Shown here: positions 22,057-33,804 of the stretch, piece after piece
How the letters are laid out: the number at the start of each line of letters is the position of its first letter
Numbering within the stretch: the stretch's first letter is position 1
Origin: Hevea brasiliensis
Taxonomy: Eukaryota; Streptophyta; Magnoliopsida; Malpighiales; Euphorbiaceae
Direction: 5' to 3'
NCBI RefSeq assembly: GCF_030052815.1
Contig: NC_079501.1
Coordinates: 95,108,017 to 95,172,016 of the forward strand
DNA: 64,000 bases
Translations under genes and position numbers: made by a program
Notes under the pieces: generated by a model
What the model saw: the letters and a program-made list of their open reading frames with translations, nothing else
What the model was told of the DNA's origin: nothing
Database searches by the model: none

Positions 22057-25000
22057 TGTCACACCCTACTCCTCATAAGATGTAACATGATCTCATAGTA
22101 TATCTAATAAATTACCGTACTTCGCCTACTGGTAACCCATTAAATAAACTACAAGGGATTTTAAAACCATTTACGATCATTTTTATAGTGGTCAGAACGT
22201 TGGATATTTATTAAAAAGCCTTTAATTGAAATTTTGGTCGTGGATTAAATCCTCGCTTAAAATCTGGTGTTACGAAAATTTTTCAGAATTTCGGCAGAGT
22301 GCTGACTGTATTTTGAGAAAACAATTCTTCAAAACCTAAAAAGATAAGCACTCCCAATATGTTTTCTCAGCCACAACTCCAATAAAATCCATTTGACCTC
22401 CCAATTCAATCCCATACAAGAAACTCAATTCGCAATCAAATGCAATTTGATTTAAACCAACACTGAACCATCTCATTTCAATCTCACAAATTTTCAATGT
22501 AAAGGAAATAAGTTATCATTCACAAAATACAAGAATTTAAATATTTACATTCATTTAAGTACTAAAATTAGTATAACAAAACTTTATAAGTAATTAAAAT
22601 CTCAAACTAATATTACAGTAATTTGCATTTGATTACATTCCAAAATAATATTACAAAAGTATTTATGCAACTGCTCAAATGAAATTACATACATATAATT
22701 ACATGATTACATCAGAATGTAATGTACAAGGGTATACCTATAATATACCCGAAGCTAGTCCCAATGTGTCTTCAAGGTGTAGCTTCAAGTGATCTCACTC
22801 AGCTGCTCTATCCTTACTTCCACCAGCGACAGCATACAAAGCTATCGCTGAGTGGTGAACTCAGTGGTGCACAACTATAATTTAAAATGTAATACAATAT
22901 ACATGGACAAAATTATAACAAGAATTTGGAAATCCTTAAATTCATCAAAATTCCAAAAATCAAAATAAACGCTGCCAATAATATAAATTATTTGTTCAAA
23001 TGACCTTGATCAATAATCACAATTTATCAAATCCTAATTAGACATTTAAAATAATCCCATCCATTTATGAAAATAAAGAGTAAATTTCACTAAAATCAAT
23101 TTTGCACAAATCTCATTTTAAAAACGCCATTGCTTATTTTTTCTAAAAACTATTCTTAATCTCATTAACTTTATGCAGGACTAATCCGTAAGGGCCAATT
23201 TTCAAAGTGATTCTCACTCCCTATGGTCGAGGAGATCGAATCGTGCACATTACATCCATAACAAATTACTTTCGAAAAGGGCCAAGTTTAACTTAGATCT
23301 AACCTCTGATAAGAGGAAGATCTAAGTATGTGCACGTACCATGGTAATCAAAACAAAGCTAACTCCAATGTCTCCTCAACAAATGAGGGACGGGTAATAA
23401 CATGTCGAGCATTTGTAGTGAGATATAAAACAACATCACAATTCAAAGCATAATTTATCCTTTTTCCATGTAAATCATTTTCCAATCAAAATTTTTCCAA
23501 AGCAAATTTTATTCGATCTATAACAAAAATAAAATCATAACTTATCCATTTCCCAAAACTAAATTCATTCATATTGTAACACATTTCAATAATTGTTGGA
23601 ATAAAATAAATTCAATACTTGATAAACATAATACATAAAGAAAATAAAATCATTTAAGCAAAAGAAATATGCAAAATCTTATAAATTGAAGACTAGTTGT
23701 GCACAAACCTCTTTGTTGACTTAGTTTACCCCAATTTTTATTTTTCCTTCGAAGATCCCTTTCCAACTGAAAAACATAAATTTAAAGTGCTTCAGCATCC
23801 CTTCTCAAATCATTTTTTATAACTAATTCCAATAATTTCATTTTTGCAGACTTATCCTATCCATTAAGGTTTATAAATTCGGGTCCTCTATATTTTTGTT
23901 TGTAGTGATACTATTTATTGTACTATTCAAGTCAAAATATTGACTTTTTCATACTAAATAGGTTTATTAACTCTAATTGCACCCACATACCATATTTTGG
24001 GTGTCAAATTTGTTAGCATTGATTATCATTCCAAATTCAAAGCTTCCTAAGAGAAATTGTAAATTTTCAGTTTTGGATCACTATTTTTTACTGTTCCATT
24101 GGTCTGGTTACTGTAGGAATTTGGCTAAGTACCCTTCATCAAAGTTATTCCTTATTGTCTTAGCTTTAATTCCCTTTTTGAACCACTCCATTTAGAGTTT
24201 TTTAGCCCAAGTCATGCCTATTTTTCTAAGGCTGGCGGATTGGTAACAACCTAGAAATTCTGGGAAATTTCTGGTTCTGGCAGTTTTGGTGACCCCAAAT
24301 TGGCTTGGTTATGGACAGAATTTGGGTTTGTATTCTTCATGAAAGTTGTAGTACTATGTCATAGCTTTCTAATGGTTCAAAAATCAGGTCATTTGGACCT
24401 ACCTAGACCAAGTTATGGCCAAATGAACAAACACTGTTTATTTGGTCATTTTTGTATAGTGACAGTGTGCCAATTCCAGGTTTGACCTAATTGTTCACTA
24501 ACTTAAAGTCCTTTTCAGGGCAGGGTTGCTACATGAAAATTATGGCATTATGTGTCTAATTTCATCTCCAATTGGCCCCACCAATTGGAGTGGTCGAATT
24601 ATAGTTTTGGTCCTTGGAGTGGATTAAGGTCTGGGTGTCCAGAATTGGATCCTTACCAATCTGAATTCAAGGTCATTCCTCACCATTCCAACACACCCTA
24701 ATTGGCCCCAATTGAGCATTTTGAGTCTCAATTAAGTCAATTTGCCTCAATCTCAAAAATCTCCAATTTTTTTTTTCAATTCCTCATTGGCTAAGAACCC
24801 TAATTTCCTACCTCAATTCTTGCAATTAAGGTGTTCTAATCATCTCTACATGCTTAATCAAGCTTATATACATAATTAATTGAACTAAAACACTCTAACA
24901 TCTCCTAACCCCATGGCTACCAAATTTTCACTTCCATTATTCAAGCATGGTTTTCTTTATTTCTAATGAAATTTCATCACATTTAAACTTAAATCCATGA

Positions 25001-25919
25001 ATTTGATAAGAATCTAAGCTTGAAGTTGCACTTACCTCAATTTGTGAATTCCCTAGTTCTTCAATTCTCCATTTTTTCTCTTCCTTCTTGCTCCCAAAGA
25101 GTTTATCTAGGTCTAAGGGTGAGATTTAGTGTTGGGATTTGGGGGATTTATGGAAGGCAACCAAAGAAATTCAAGCTTTTATCCTTTAACAATGGTGGAG
25201 AAAATAAAAAGAGAGAGAGATGAGAGAGGGCTACGGCTAGGAAGAAAAAGACCCTCCTTTTCATTTTTTTTTTCATTTAAGTGTATTTATCCTTATTTTG
25301 ACTTAGTCAAATTAGTTAATTAAATTTATAATTATTTATGAAGTCATAGTTGTATCATCATGATGATGTCATAAATTGTTTTAATTTTCATTTCTTTTCT
25401 TTTGTTTTTCCATAACTTCTTCAATTTAATTCTATATTTCACAATTTTAATTTCTCACATTTTATTAGACAATTAGGCCAAGAGTCACTTCTAAGGGTGA
25501 ATTGACCAATTTGCCCATCGCCGGTCTGATCCGATTACCAATAATTCTGTATTTCTTTCGGAACCCTAATCTAATTATTTGATTTGATTCTCTACCTTTT
25601 CCTGTGATTTTTATATTTTCTCTAACTTCGCAATAATTCTTAGGCCCACGATGTCACAATCCTCCGTATGAAAATAGGGTTATAATTGACCTCGCAGTCA
25701 CTTCCCGGTACAGTTACCCATCGCTGTGACCCCCGGCTCATTTAACCCATTGTGCTTCGTTTTCTAAATTTTCATTTCATCATCATATAGTGGCTATTTA
25801 TTTTTATTCAGGACTTTTCTAGATGACTTAAACATGGTTCTAATCTTCTTAATTGTCCGGACCGACACTGGTCACCGGAACAGTAAAATACACAGGACTA
25901 TGCATGTAGGGGTGTTACA
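22057..25919 (-). mobile_element. Solo LTR (about 3.9 kb), family related to the one at 26501
   Basis: Ends TGTCACACCC...GGGTGTTACA and a perfect 5-bp target-site duplication ATTTA (22052-22056 and 25920-25924) delimit a single LTR without internal region. Element sense is minus (TGTAACACCCC start). Its terminal sequence GGAACAGTAAAATA and several internal blocks match the solo LTR at 26501-29799. It is most simply explained by recombination between the two LTRs of a full element. Confidence 0.85.
24415..24449. repeat. Hairpin motif in solo LTR, relative of 28103
   Basis: ATGGCCAAATGAACA and TGTTTATTTGGTCAT are inverted with two mismatches around a 5-nt loop. It corresponds in position and sequence to the three perfect hairpins in the LTR at 26501-29799. 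Confidence 0.7.
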
Positions 25920-25924
25920 ATTTA

Positions 25925-26334
25925 CATTAAATTGATAATGTTATTATATAGAATTTTATGCTGTGGTTTGGTTCAATCCTAGAAGAATCTTAAACTCTTA
26001 ACTCTCAGCTTTCATTAATTTTTAGACCAAGTTGTGTCTAAAAACCATGGTTTGCACTGATTTTAAATTAAAAATCAATAATTTTAATTCTTTGATTTAA
26101 AGAGACTAAATAGTGGACGTAATATTTTCAAACATAGAAGATCTAATTTCAACTCTCCAAAGAGATTAAATCAATTTGTAGGATTTTCTTTTGTTCTTAC
26201 TTTAATTTTGATTTTAATTCAATTTAAGTTAGATTTAAATTTAATTTGATTTTGATTAAATTTCATAATTAATTTTTTAAAAAAATTAAGATTGATAAGA
26301 AATCATATTAAATTATATTAGATCAATTAATTTT
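25925..26334. other. AT-rich intergenic DNA
   Basis: About 400 bp between two LTR insertions. I see no gene or repeat structure in it. Confidence 0.6.
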
Positions 26335-27950
26335 TGTAACACCCCAAATTTTTAAATAATTATTTTATGTGTAGTTATATGTTTTTGACTGGTTTGGCGG
26401 GCCTAGGAAAGGCAATATGATATTGTTGTGATGTGGGCCTGAGGCCATTGGATGTAGAAGTGTTGTTCGAGTTGCCTTACAGGTTAGGTAGGTCCTAGGT
26501 TGTGACGCCCCTTACCCGTCTACTGTATAGCCGAGCAAGAAGTGCCACATTCGGTGCCGGAGCACCCTATCTTATTTTATCATATCTATTGTAAACTTTT
26601 AATGTTATTTAAAACATGTATTCAATGTGGAGAATTTTTTTTTTCTTATTTCTGTGGAGACCCGGACAGAGCCTCCCTTGTTTTATTAGCATCTGTCGGG
26701 TTCCACTATCACCTGTTAACATATTCATAGTCATCTCACATATTTTCATATCATATTCTCTTTTATCATATCATTCACAACTATTTATGAGATCTCAAAA
26801 TGAAGTGTCATCTATTGCATTCATATAGAAATTCATAGATAATAAATTATAAGTTTTCATTTCAAGTCCAAAATGAAATACATCATAAACTAGTAATTAC
26901 ATCATGACTAAACATAATGAACCAAAATACTAGTCTATACATGGGCCCTACCAAAATACAAAAAGACCGGTGAGGTGACTCTGGACAATGGCAGATCTGA
27001 TCAGAGCTCTGTCAGTGCACTACTGATGCGGCTGCTGAGACTGATGCGGCTGATCTCCAGTACCTACGCGATGGAAAACCAACGCGCTAAGCATAACGCT
27101 TAGTGGTGCATAATTTATAATAACAATAATTTAATAATTTGAAACAATATATGCAACTCATAATTTCTGGGTCTTTTACATTTTTATTGCTCTTTGGAAA
27201 TAATTAACATTATTGGGATCTTTTATGATTACTTATTGTATTTTAAGTCTTAATTAATTTTTTTTTATCAGTGCCCAAGAAAATCTATAACAAATTATAA
27301 AAGCTGGATGTACGGGTATATACTAGTTAGACAGCCATATGTCTATCCAGTATACGTCTGTCAGGCACGAGGCCAGCTGTCGGGCACGAGACCCGCTGTC
27401 AGGCTTGTAAAGCCAGAAATAAAGTAGGCATATAGCCTGTAGAACAATCATACTAGACATATATTGTCAGTTCATGATTTTCTCTGTAGGCAGTACTGCT
27501 ATCTGTAGTCCCTAATCGGTATACCAATTTATCCAACTAAATAAATAAGTCTAGGTATACTATGGGCAACTAAATATTTTTAATTAATTTAGCACTATTC
27601 ACTATTACTATTTTCTAGTACTGTTCATTGGTACCATAAATTTCATATTAATAGGACATTAGTCCTAATTTACATATTCATATCATTTTTAATATTAAAT
27701 TTTCCTTATGAGTATTTTAATTATCCTATATAGCATTTTTCCCATGAACCTTTCTTTAGGTTCATGTTGATGTGTTATCTTTATCTAGGAATTTGACTAG
27801 GTTGGGATGTCTATTTAGTCACAATTCCTTCATAACAATTGCTCCTCTATGTTTAAACTTGAATTTCAGTTTTTGAATCACTGAGTTTGGGGTTATAGAA
27901 CTCAAGTTATGGTCAAAATACCAAAGGAATAGTATTTTGGGACATTTTCT

Positions 27951-28516
27951 GGGTTGGCAGTTTCAGTGACCCAACTTGTGCTAACAATTTGAATTGGTTA
28001 AAGGCAAAACTGGGTTAAGTGGTCTTCATGAAAAGTGTAGCCCTATGTCTGAACTTTCCATGGGTAAAATTTTAGGTCATTTGGACCAGTATAGAGAGAG
28101 TTATGACCAAATGAACACGTACTGTTCATTTGGTCATTTTCTGGGTTGGCAGTTTCAGTGACACAACTTGTGCTAACAATTTGAATTTGTTAAAGGCAAA
28201 ACTGGGTTAAGTGATCTTCATGAAAAGTGTAGCCCTATGTCTAAACTTTCCATGGGTAAAATTTTAGGTCATTTGGACCAGTATAGAGAGAGTTATGACC
28301 AAATGAACACGTACTGTTCATTTGGTCATTTTCTGGGTTGGCAGTTTCACTGACCCAAATTGTGCTAACAATTTGAATTTGTTAAAGGAAAAACTAAGTT
28401 AAGTGGTCTTCATAAAAAGTGTAGCCCTATGTCTAAACTTTCCATGGGTAACATTTGGACCAGTATAGAGAGAGTTATGACCAAATGAACACATACTGTT
28501 CATTTGGTCATTTTCT
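27951..28516. repeat. Three tandem 192-bp repeats within the LTR
   Basis: GGGTTGGCAGTTTCA starts at 27951, 28143 and 28335; a further GGGTTGGG at 28517 ends a third unit that has lost about 10 bp. Each unit ends in a perfect hairpin. Confidence 0.88.
28103..28137. repeat. Perfect 15-bp-arm hairpin (also at 28295-28329 and 28477-28511)
   Basis: ATGACCAAATGAACA, a 5-nt loop (CGTAC or CATAC), then TGTTCATTTGGTCAT. It is repeated once per 192-bp unit without arm mismatches. Confidence 0.9.
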
Positions 28517-29367
28517 GGGTTGGGTGCAGGGAAATCCGAATTTGGGCAGTATTTAGCTCAAGTTTTGGAAAGAATTTGGGCATGGTTTCTTCATGGAAAA
28601 TGGGCTATTTTGGGTCTAGTTTCACCTCCAATTGGCCTCATACCAATTGGGGTCACACAATTTTATTTATGGCCTAAAATGTACACTGCCCTCAACAAAC
28701 ACAACCTGCAGAAAATTAACACTTCCAAAACTCAATCTCCTCCAACTTCCTTACTTCAATTTGCATGCAATACACTTCTATAAGCAACAATCTCATCCCA
28801 ATAGGTCAATTTCAATATTTTACACAAAGTCCTCAATATTTACACAAACCCTAATTTTCAAAGTTTCAAATTTACACAAACACTACACAATCAAACACCC
28901 AAACATTTCAACTAATTACACATTCTCATGGAACCATTTTTCATCACTTAAAAGCAATAAACTTCAAGTTCCATGGCTGCCAAAAATTCAAAGGTTCTTT
29001 CCTCTAGATTTTCTTTTTGTTTTAATGGTATTTATGCTTAGCTAAACATGCTTTTCATGTTTAATAAAGAGAAGAAGAGGGATTAGTGCACTAACCTCTT
29101 GTGACCCACTTCAAACTTTAATCTTTCTTCTTCTTATGGGTATCTAAAGCTTCCTTATGGTGTGGGCTAAATTTTTTGTGAAGGGTTCTATGGGTTTTGG
29201 GGAGGAGAAAGCTTGGAAAATCAAGCTTTAAGAAGAACAAAAATGGAGGGAGAAAGCTCCCATGGTGGACGGTTTCCAAGAGAGGGAGAGAGAGAGAAGA
29301 GGGAGAGAGAGAGAAGAGGGAAGAAGAAGATGGAAGCTTGGGGTTGGTGGGGTTTGTCTTCTTGTGT

Positions 29368-29378
29368 CTATTTATATA
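29368..29378 (-). promoter_or_regulatory. Putative LTR TATA box
   Basis: The minus strand reads TATATAAATAG, a strong TATA match within the minus-sense solo LTR. Confidence 0.45.
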
Positions 29379-30969
29379 CATTTTTTTTTTTTGAATTTTC
29401 CTAAGCCTTTTCTTTTCTTTTCTTTTCCTTTCTTTTCTTTTCTTTTCTCTTCTCATTTTCCTAATCTATTTCATAAATTTTAATTAATGTTAATTATTTT
29501 ATTCTCAATTTTTTTTTGACATTTAGGTCAAAATTCACCTTTGGGGGTGAAATGACCAAAATGCCCTTAGTAGTGCATATTGGGTTATTTTTATTATTTT
29601 TGTATCAATTTATAAATTCTCTAAACTTTAATTTATTTTTTTTTCTTTACATTTTTCCTATATTTTCTTAACATTTATTTCTTCAATTTATGCCTCCTCA
29701 CTATAGTCTAGGTATAGTTCCAGACATTTTGACTGTTCGAACAGACATTAGTGGTCGGAACAGTAAAATGTATAGACTACCTACGGTGAGGGCGTTACAT
29801 AGGTACAGAGAAAATTTTGCCAAATTTCTGGCATAAATTTAGGATGTCTTTGACTCTTTAACTTTCTTGTTTTGTTTTAATATTAATAAATTCATGAATA
29901 TAATTTTTTAGGTGATTCGGGTCAACCCTCCTCCTCAGCCCAGCCGCCTCAGTGATCTCCGGTTAATCTGTGAGTAGATATTAATTTTAATTATGATTTC
30001 AATATTATTGTATATTTAAGGCATACCCATGCATTCACTTATAAATATATACATATAGCTAAATCTTAGGCACGGTTTGTATTACATCTTTATTAGATGA
30101 AATTGTTGTGAGTGTCACCTTAAGCTAATTTAGAGTTGTGTGCGTGTGTCGTTGTGGGTGTAGTGTGATATTAGATATAGGTAGGACAAGTAGAACGGTT
30201 GGACCTTGACTCACTGGGACCCAATCTTTTTTGTGGATAAGTCGGGGTGAGTATGGCTTTGAGTTGATCTCGCTGACCCCTGCATTTGGATTATTAAGAG
30301 AAAATCCGGGTTGAGTTAATCTCGCTGGCAGGTATTGGAGTAAGAGAGATGTATAGAGAATTAGCTCACATATTTATATACACTGATGTGACACACGGGT
30401 GTATGAGTGCTCTAAATTATCTTTTGTGCGAGTATTTTTGAATTTGGTTGAATATATTTGTATATGTTATACTTCATACTTAGGGATGTATTAGCCTTAG
30501 ATAGGTATAGAAATTGTATTAAAAATCAATATTTTACCCTATGAGACGATCGCTCACTCCTGTTCAACTATTTTTCCCAGGTGACAGGAGGGCTCTTTGA
30601 AATTAACTTGCTTTCTTTCTCACAGGTTTACCAGTAAACGTTTTATTATGATTTTATTTTCTTATTTTCTAATCTAGAACTCTGAATGTGTTAGTAGTGT
30701 TCTAATTTTGATTTGGCACTGTAATAATTTATTTCTTTGAAGTTGTAAACATATTATATGGTTATGTTGGTATGTATGGAATGAGTATTTGCTTAGGATT
30801 AGGGATCTGAGCTCCCATTGGATTAATATATGTTTGTTTGGGGATTGTGAGGGTGACCTGAGCTCCTCAGATATTGATATATTGTGATAACAGGTCGGGG
30901 TGAGTTAAAAACTTTCCGTTGAATAGTCTAATTTATGGTAGGATTTTGTCTGTTTATTTCCTTATGACA

Positions 30970-31439
30970 AATTTATTTCAATTTAAGATTAAATATTGTT
31001 AAATTGATTCCAATTTTTTTTATTTAATTTTAATTTCATATTAGATCATTGTAATTATAAATCATAACTAAATCATTAGCAAGGTGGACTTCTAGTTCCA
31101 TTTTTTTTATTTTTTTTTAAATAATTTTAGTTATTTTTTTATTAAATCACTTCAAAATTCTTAATTAAGAGTATATTTAGTCTTTAATTATATACATGTG
31201 TGTACTTCATATTTAAATATCATATAATTAAAATTTGCTAAAATTTATATTATATATGATAGACTTATTTTAATATAAAACTCTAAACTTAAATGAGAAA
31301 AGATTTTTTATGACGATAATTGTATATATAATTATTTTAAAAAATCAAAATTTAAATTAAAACTATACAGAATTGGAAATTTAAATTAAAACTATACAGA
31401 ATTGGTTAAAAAAATTCACAGCTTCATATGGGAGGATTT
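30970..31439. other. AT-rich intergenic DNA
   Basis: No gene seen. A short direct repeat (GAAATTTAAATTAAAACTAT-like words) occurs near 31340-31400. Confidence 0.6.
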
Positions 31440-31757
31440 CTATGTTAGGGCAAAGTTATGATCTATTTTTGAGGAGCTTAAATTAGCCTAGCAAAGTGGT
31501 TATCGTCGGATCTCTATTGAGGGTGATACTTAATTTGCTTGCTATTTAAATCGTCGAGGGTATTTCTCCTACTCTTGCTACCCTTCGATCTATGGTTCAT
31601 CCCATTCTTCATCTTCCTCAGCTTGATTGGAATGTTAGCATTGTTCATATTTTTCGAGAAGCTAATGCTTGTGCTGATTGGCTTGTTGGTTCAATTTTAT
31701 CTCTTCTTATTGCTGTCCAGATTTTGGATGTTCTTCTAGTGGGGCTTTGCTCGGAGA
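31440..31757 (+). pseudogene. LINE (non-LTR retrotransposon) RNase H fragment
   Basis: The translation gives pieces of the plant LINE RNase H-like (RVT_3) domain. One frame reads RAKL, stop, SIFEELKLA, stop, QSGYRRISIEGDT. After a frameshift another reads QLDWNVSIVHIFREANACADWLVG. The acidic residues of EGD and the terminal AD are present. The stops stand where Trp is expected. No upstream endonuclease or RT was found, so this is a 5'-truncated, decayed copy. Confidence 0.7.
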
Positions 31758-31894
31758 AATTATTAGGTGTACTCGGTGCACATATATAATCTCTCACAAT
31801 TATGTGAAACTTACTCTCCATATCATAAAGAGAATTCACTTTTTTGCAAGAGAGAAAACATTATTTTTTATTGCTCCCATTGTACCTAATAATT
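31758..31894. mobile_element. Small MITE-like inverted-repeat element
   Basis: 137 bp bounded by AATTATTAGGT and its inverted copy ACCTAATAATT (11 bp perfect). AT-rich, no coding capacity. It abuts the LINE RNase H fragment. The target-site duplication is unclear because the ends are palindromic with AATT. Confidence 0.5.
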
Positions 31895-32029
31895 AGCCCT
31901 TTGCCCCTTACTATTGTGCGATGCTAAGGTGTTTCTCACAAGAAGATTTTTTAGTTTGTTTTGTTTTTTATCTATACTCTCATTTAAATAAAAAAAAAAT
32001 ATTAAAAAAATTTAATTGAAATCTGATTC

Positions 32030-32227
32030 CTAAAATGAAATCGAACCGCATACCGTTCTAAATACTGCCCGCAGATTAGCGTCTTTGTCGGCCTGCGATC
32101 GTCGCCATTTGTTCTTCAACTTGTCAAAATTAGACAAGATTCCTTGTCCCCTTTCTGGCTCAACTATGACTACAAATCCACAACTGGTCAATGAGAGTTG
32201 GGAATGCTCACGCCACTGATCAATCAT
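32030..32227 (-). other. GC-richer island with short ORF, second copy
   Basis: Counterpart of 4740-4949. The N-terminal 30-odd codons agree; a small indel then gives a different C-terminal frame (NKWRRSQADKDANL). Function unknown; coding status doubtful. Confidence 0.3.
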
Positions 32228-33101
32228 TTGTTTGTATTTTATTTTTATTAATTTAGTTTCAATTTAAATTTAAATTTAATATTTTATAAATTTAAAAATA
32301 ATTCCAATACTATTAAATTACTATAGATTTTCATTTTATTTCAGTATTTAAATAAATTATACCATAATAAATTGCATTATTAAATTCATTAAAAAAAATA
32401 GAAATGTTAATCAATATGTGTATGTTCTAACATTACCTAATTGTAAATAAATAGTTTTGTTAAATTAATATTACGAATTTAATAACAAAAAATAGGCTTT
32501 TTATAAACATAATTTTTTAGATTTATTTATATATAAATAGAATTTGTTTCATCTAGTGCATGCAAGTTAATTAGGGTAAATTAATTATTTTTTAATTTTA
32601 TATTATATAATAATTAATAATTATGTCTTTATATTTTAAAAAATATATTAAAATATTCATAAATTTTGATGAATAATTAATGCATTTTAATTCTCCAATA
32701 ATTTGAAAATAATAAAAAAAATTATTATTATTATAATTATTTTAATGTTCTTCAAATGATTCCCATATGATCAATATGGTCAAAATGTAGTACACTAGTG
32801 TAAGCTTCCTAGCAAAGATGTTTTTTACAAATTATAAAAATAAATATTATGTTTTAATAAAATTTCAATTATTCATATAAACATAAGAAAATCTAATTAA
32901 TTGATATCATGATCATTTATATAGGATGTGTTTCATATGTCCTTTCTTTTCTTTTTATATTCTGATCTATCTTAAATGTATGATAAAATTTACATATAAA
33001 ATAATCCATATATTTCTTTTATATATGATAAATAAGATTTAGGCTCTATGGAAATGTTTTAATCGGGGATATCAATAGCGATTAGTGATTTCAAATTCAG
33101 G

Positions 33102-33313
33102 GTATGTTTAGTATTACTGTTAAAACTGCTGTTGAGAATTAGTTAGAGAGTATTAAAAAATAATTTAAAATTAAATTTAATAATTTTTAATCATAAAAAT
33201 ATTAAAATAAAAAAATAACTTTTTTTTAAACTACTTATTATAATAGTATATAAAATAATACTTTTTTCTTCAAAAGTAATTTTGCCTTTACACCTTTAAT
33301 GTCAAACAGATAC
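33102..33313. mobile_element. Possible small MITE, second copy
   Basis: Counterpart of 6256-6460, with ends GTATGTTTAGTATTAC and an imperfect inverted match at ACAGATAC. Low certainty. Confidence 0.3.
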
Positions 33314-33504
33314 TTAGTTTTAAAAGATTATGGAATATTTTCAATGCATATAAAAGAAATGCTCTCTCTCTCACAAAAATATAAGTCCTGATAATATAAA
33401 CAATAAATTTCACATAATTATAAGAGATAATACATGTTCACCGAATGCATTTAATAATCTCTTCTTAGTTTTAACTTAGTAATTTGATTCTCAAATCGAA
33501 GCTA

Positions 33505-33505
33505 A

Positions 33506-33556
<51 letters not shown>
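33505..33556. repeat. Expanded (TAA)n microsatellite in the copy 2 promoter
   Basis: About seventeen TAA units, against about seven in copy 1. Confidence 0.9.
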
Positions 33557-33723
33557 GAAATTTAGCAATTACTAGCAATTATTATCTCCTATGCCGTTCA
33601 CGAGAGGTACCAGAAATGGATATTGATCCGCAAAAGAAAAGTAAACGCAGCTCTGGCATTATTTGTATTTATTGAGAAAATTCGCAGCGGCCTTTTCTTA
33701 CTTGGGCCCATCGTCTCGTTATG

Positions 33724-33729
33724 TTGACC
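33724..33729 (+). promoter_or_regulatory. W-box TTGACC of peroxidase copy 2
   Basis: Conserved with copy 1. The overlapping TGACG of copy 1 is changed here (ATGTTGACC). Confidence 0.35.
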
Positions 33730-33741
33730 TCCTGATTCATT

Positions 33742-33749
33742 TATAAATA
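33742..33749 (+). promoter_or_regulatory. TATA box of peroxidase copy 2
   Basis: TATAAATA 56 bp upstream of the ATG at 33805, at the same spacing as in copy 1. Confidence 0.7.
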
Positions 33750-33804
33750 CTCACTGTCATCGGACACCCACCAACCAAAACTAAAACCTAGCAAAACCCA
33801 AGAT

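Larger units (their letters stand above)
26501..29799 (-). mobile_element. Nested solo LTR (3.3 kb) with target duplication TAGGT
   Basis: TGTGACGCCCC...GGGCGTTACA is flanked by TAGGT at 26496-26500 and 29800-29804. The uninterrupted target is seen in the related LTR near 41414-41420 (GTCCTAGGTATAGG). Minus-strand sense, with a TATA box near 29368. It contains three 192-bp repeats and a purine-rich tract near 29280-29330. Confidence 0.88.
26335..30969 (+). mobile_element. Short chromovirus-like solo LTR, interrupted by another LTR
   Basis: It starts TGTAACACCCCAAATTTTTA, identical at the end to the chromovirus LTR at 39982, and resumes after the nested insertion (29805 onward) with blocks matching 41600-42480 such as the CATACCCATGCATTCACTTA region. 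It ends near CTTATGACA at 30969. Without the nested LTR it is only about 1.33 kb, so it lacks much of the 2.66-kb LTR: an internally deleted or shorter subfamily. I found no convincing target-site duplication, so the right limit is less sure. Confidence 0.65.
32228..33804. other. Upstream region of peroxidase copy 2
   Basis: AT-rich DNA without a gene, matching 4950-6913 but with two sizeable gaps. It includes the MITE-like block at 33102-33313, an expanded (TAA)n, a W-box and the TATA box. Confidence 0.7.

Noticed and set aside
23977..24485. Short plus-strand ORFs in the solo LTR at 22057-25919
   Set aside because: No conserved motif; the LTR sense strand is minus and the region is non-coding in relatives.
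29118..29456. Lys/Ser-rich ORF in the solo LTR
   Set aside because: Low-complexity purine-rich LTR leader; both strands are open for that reason.
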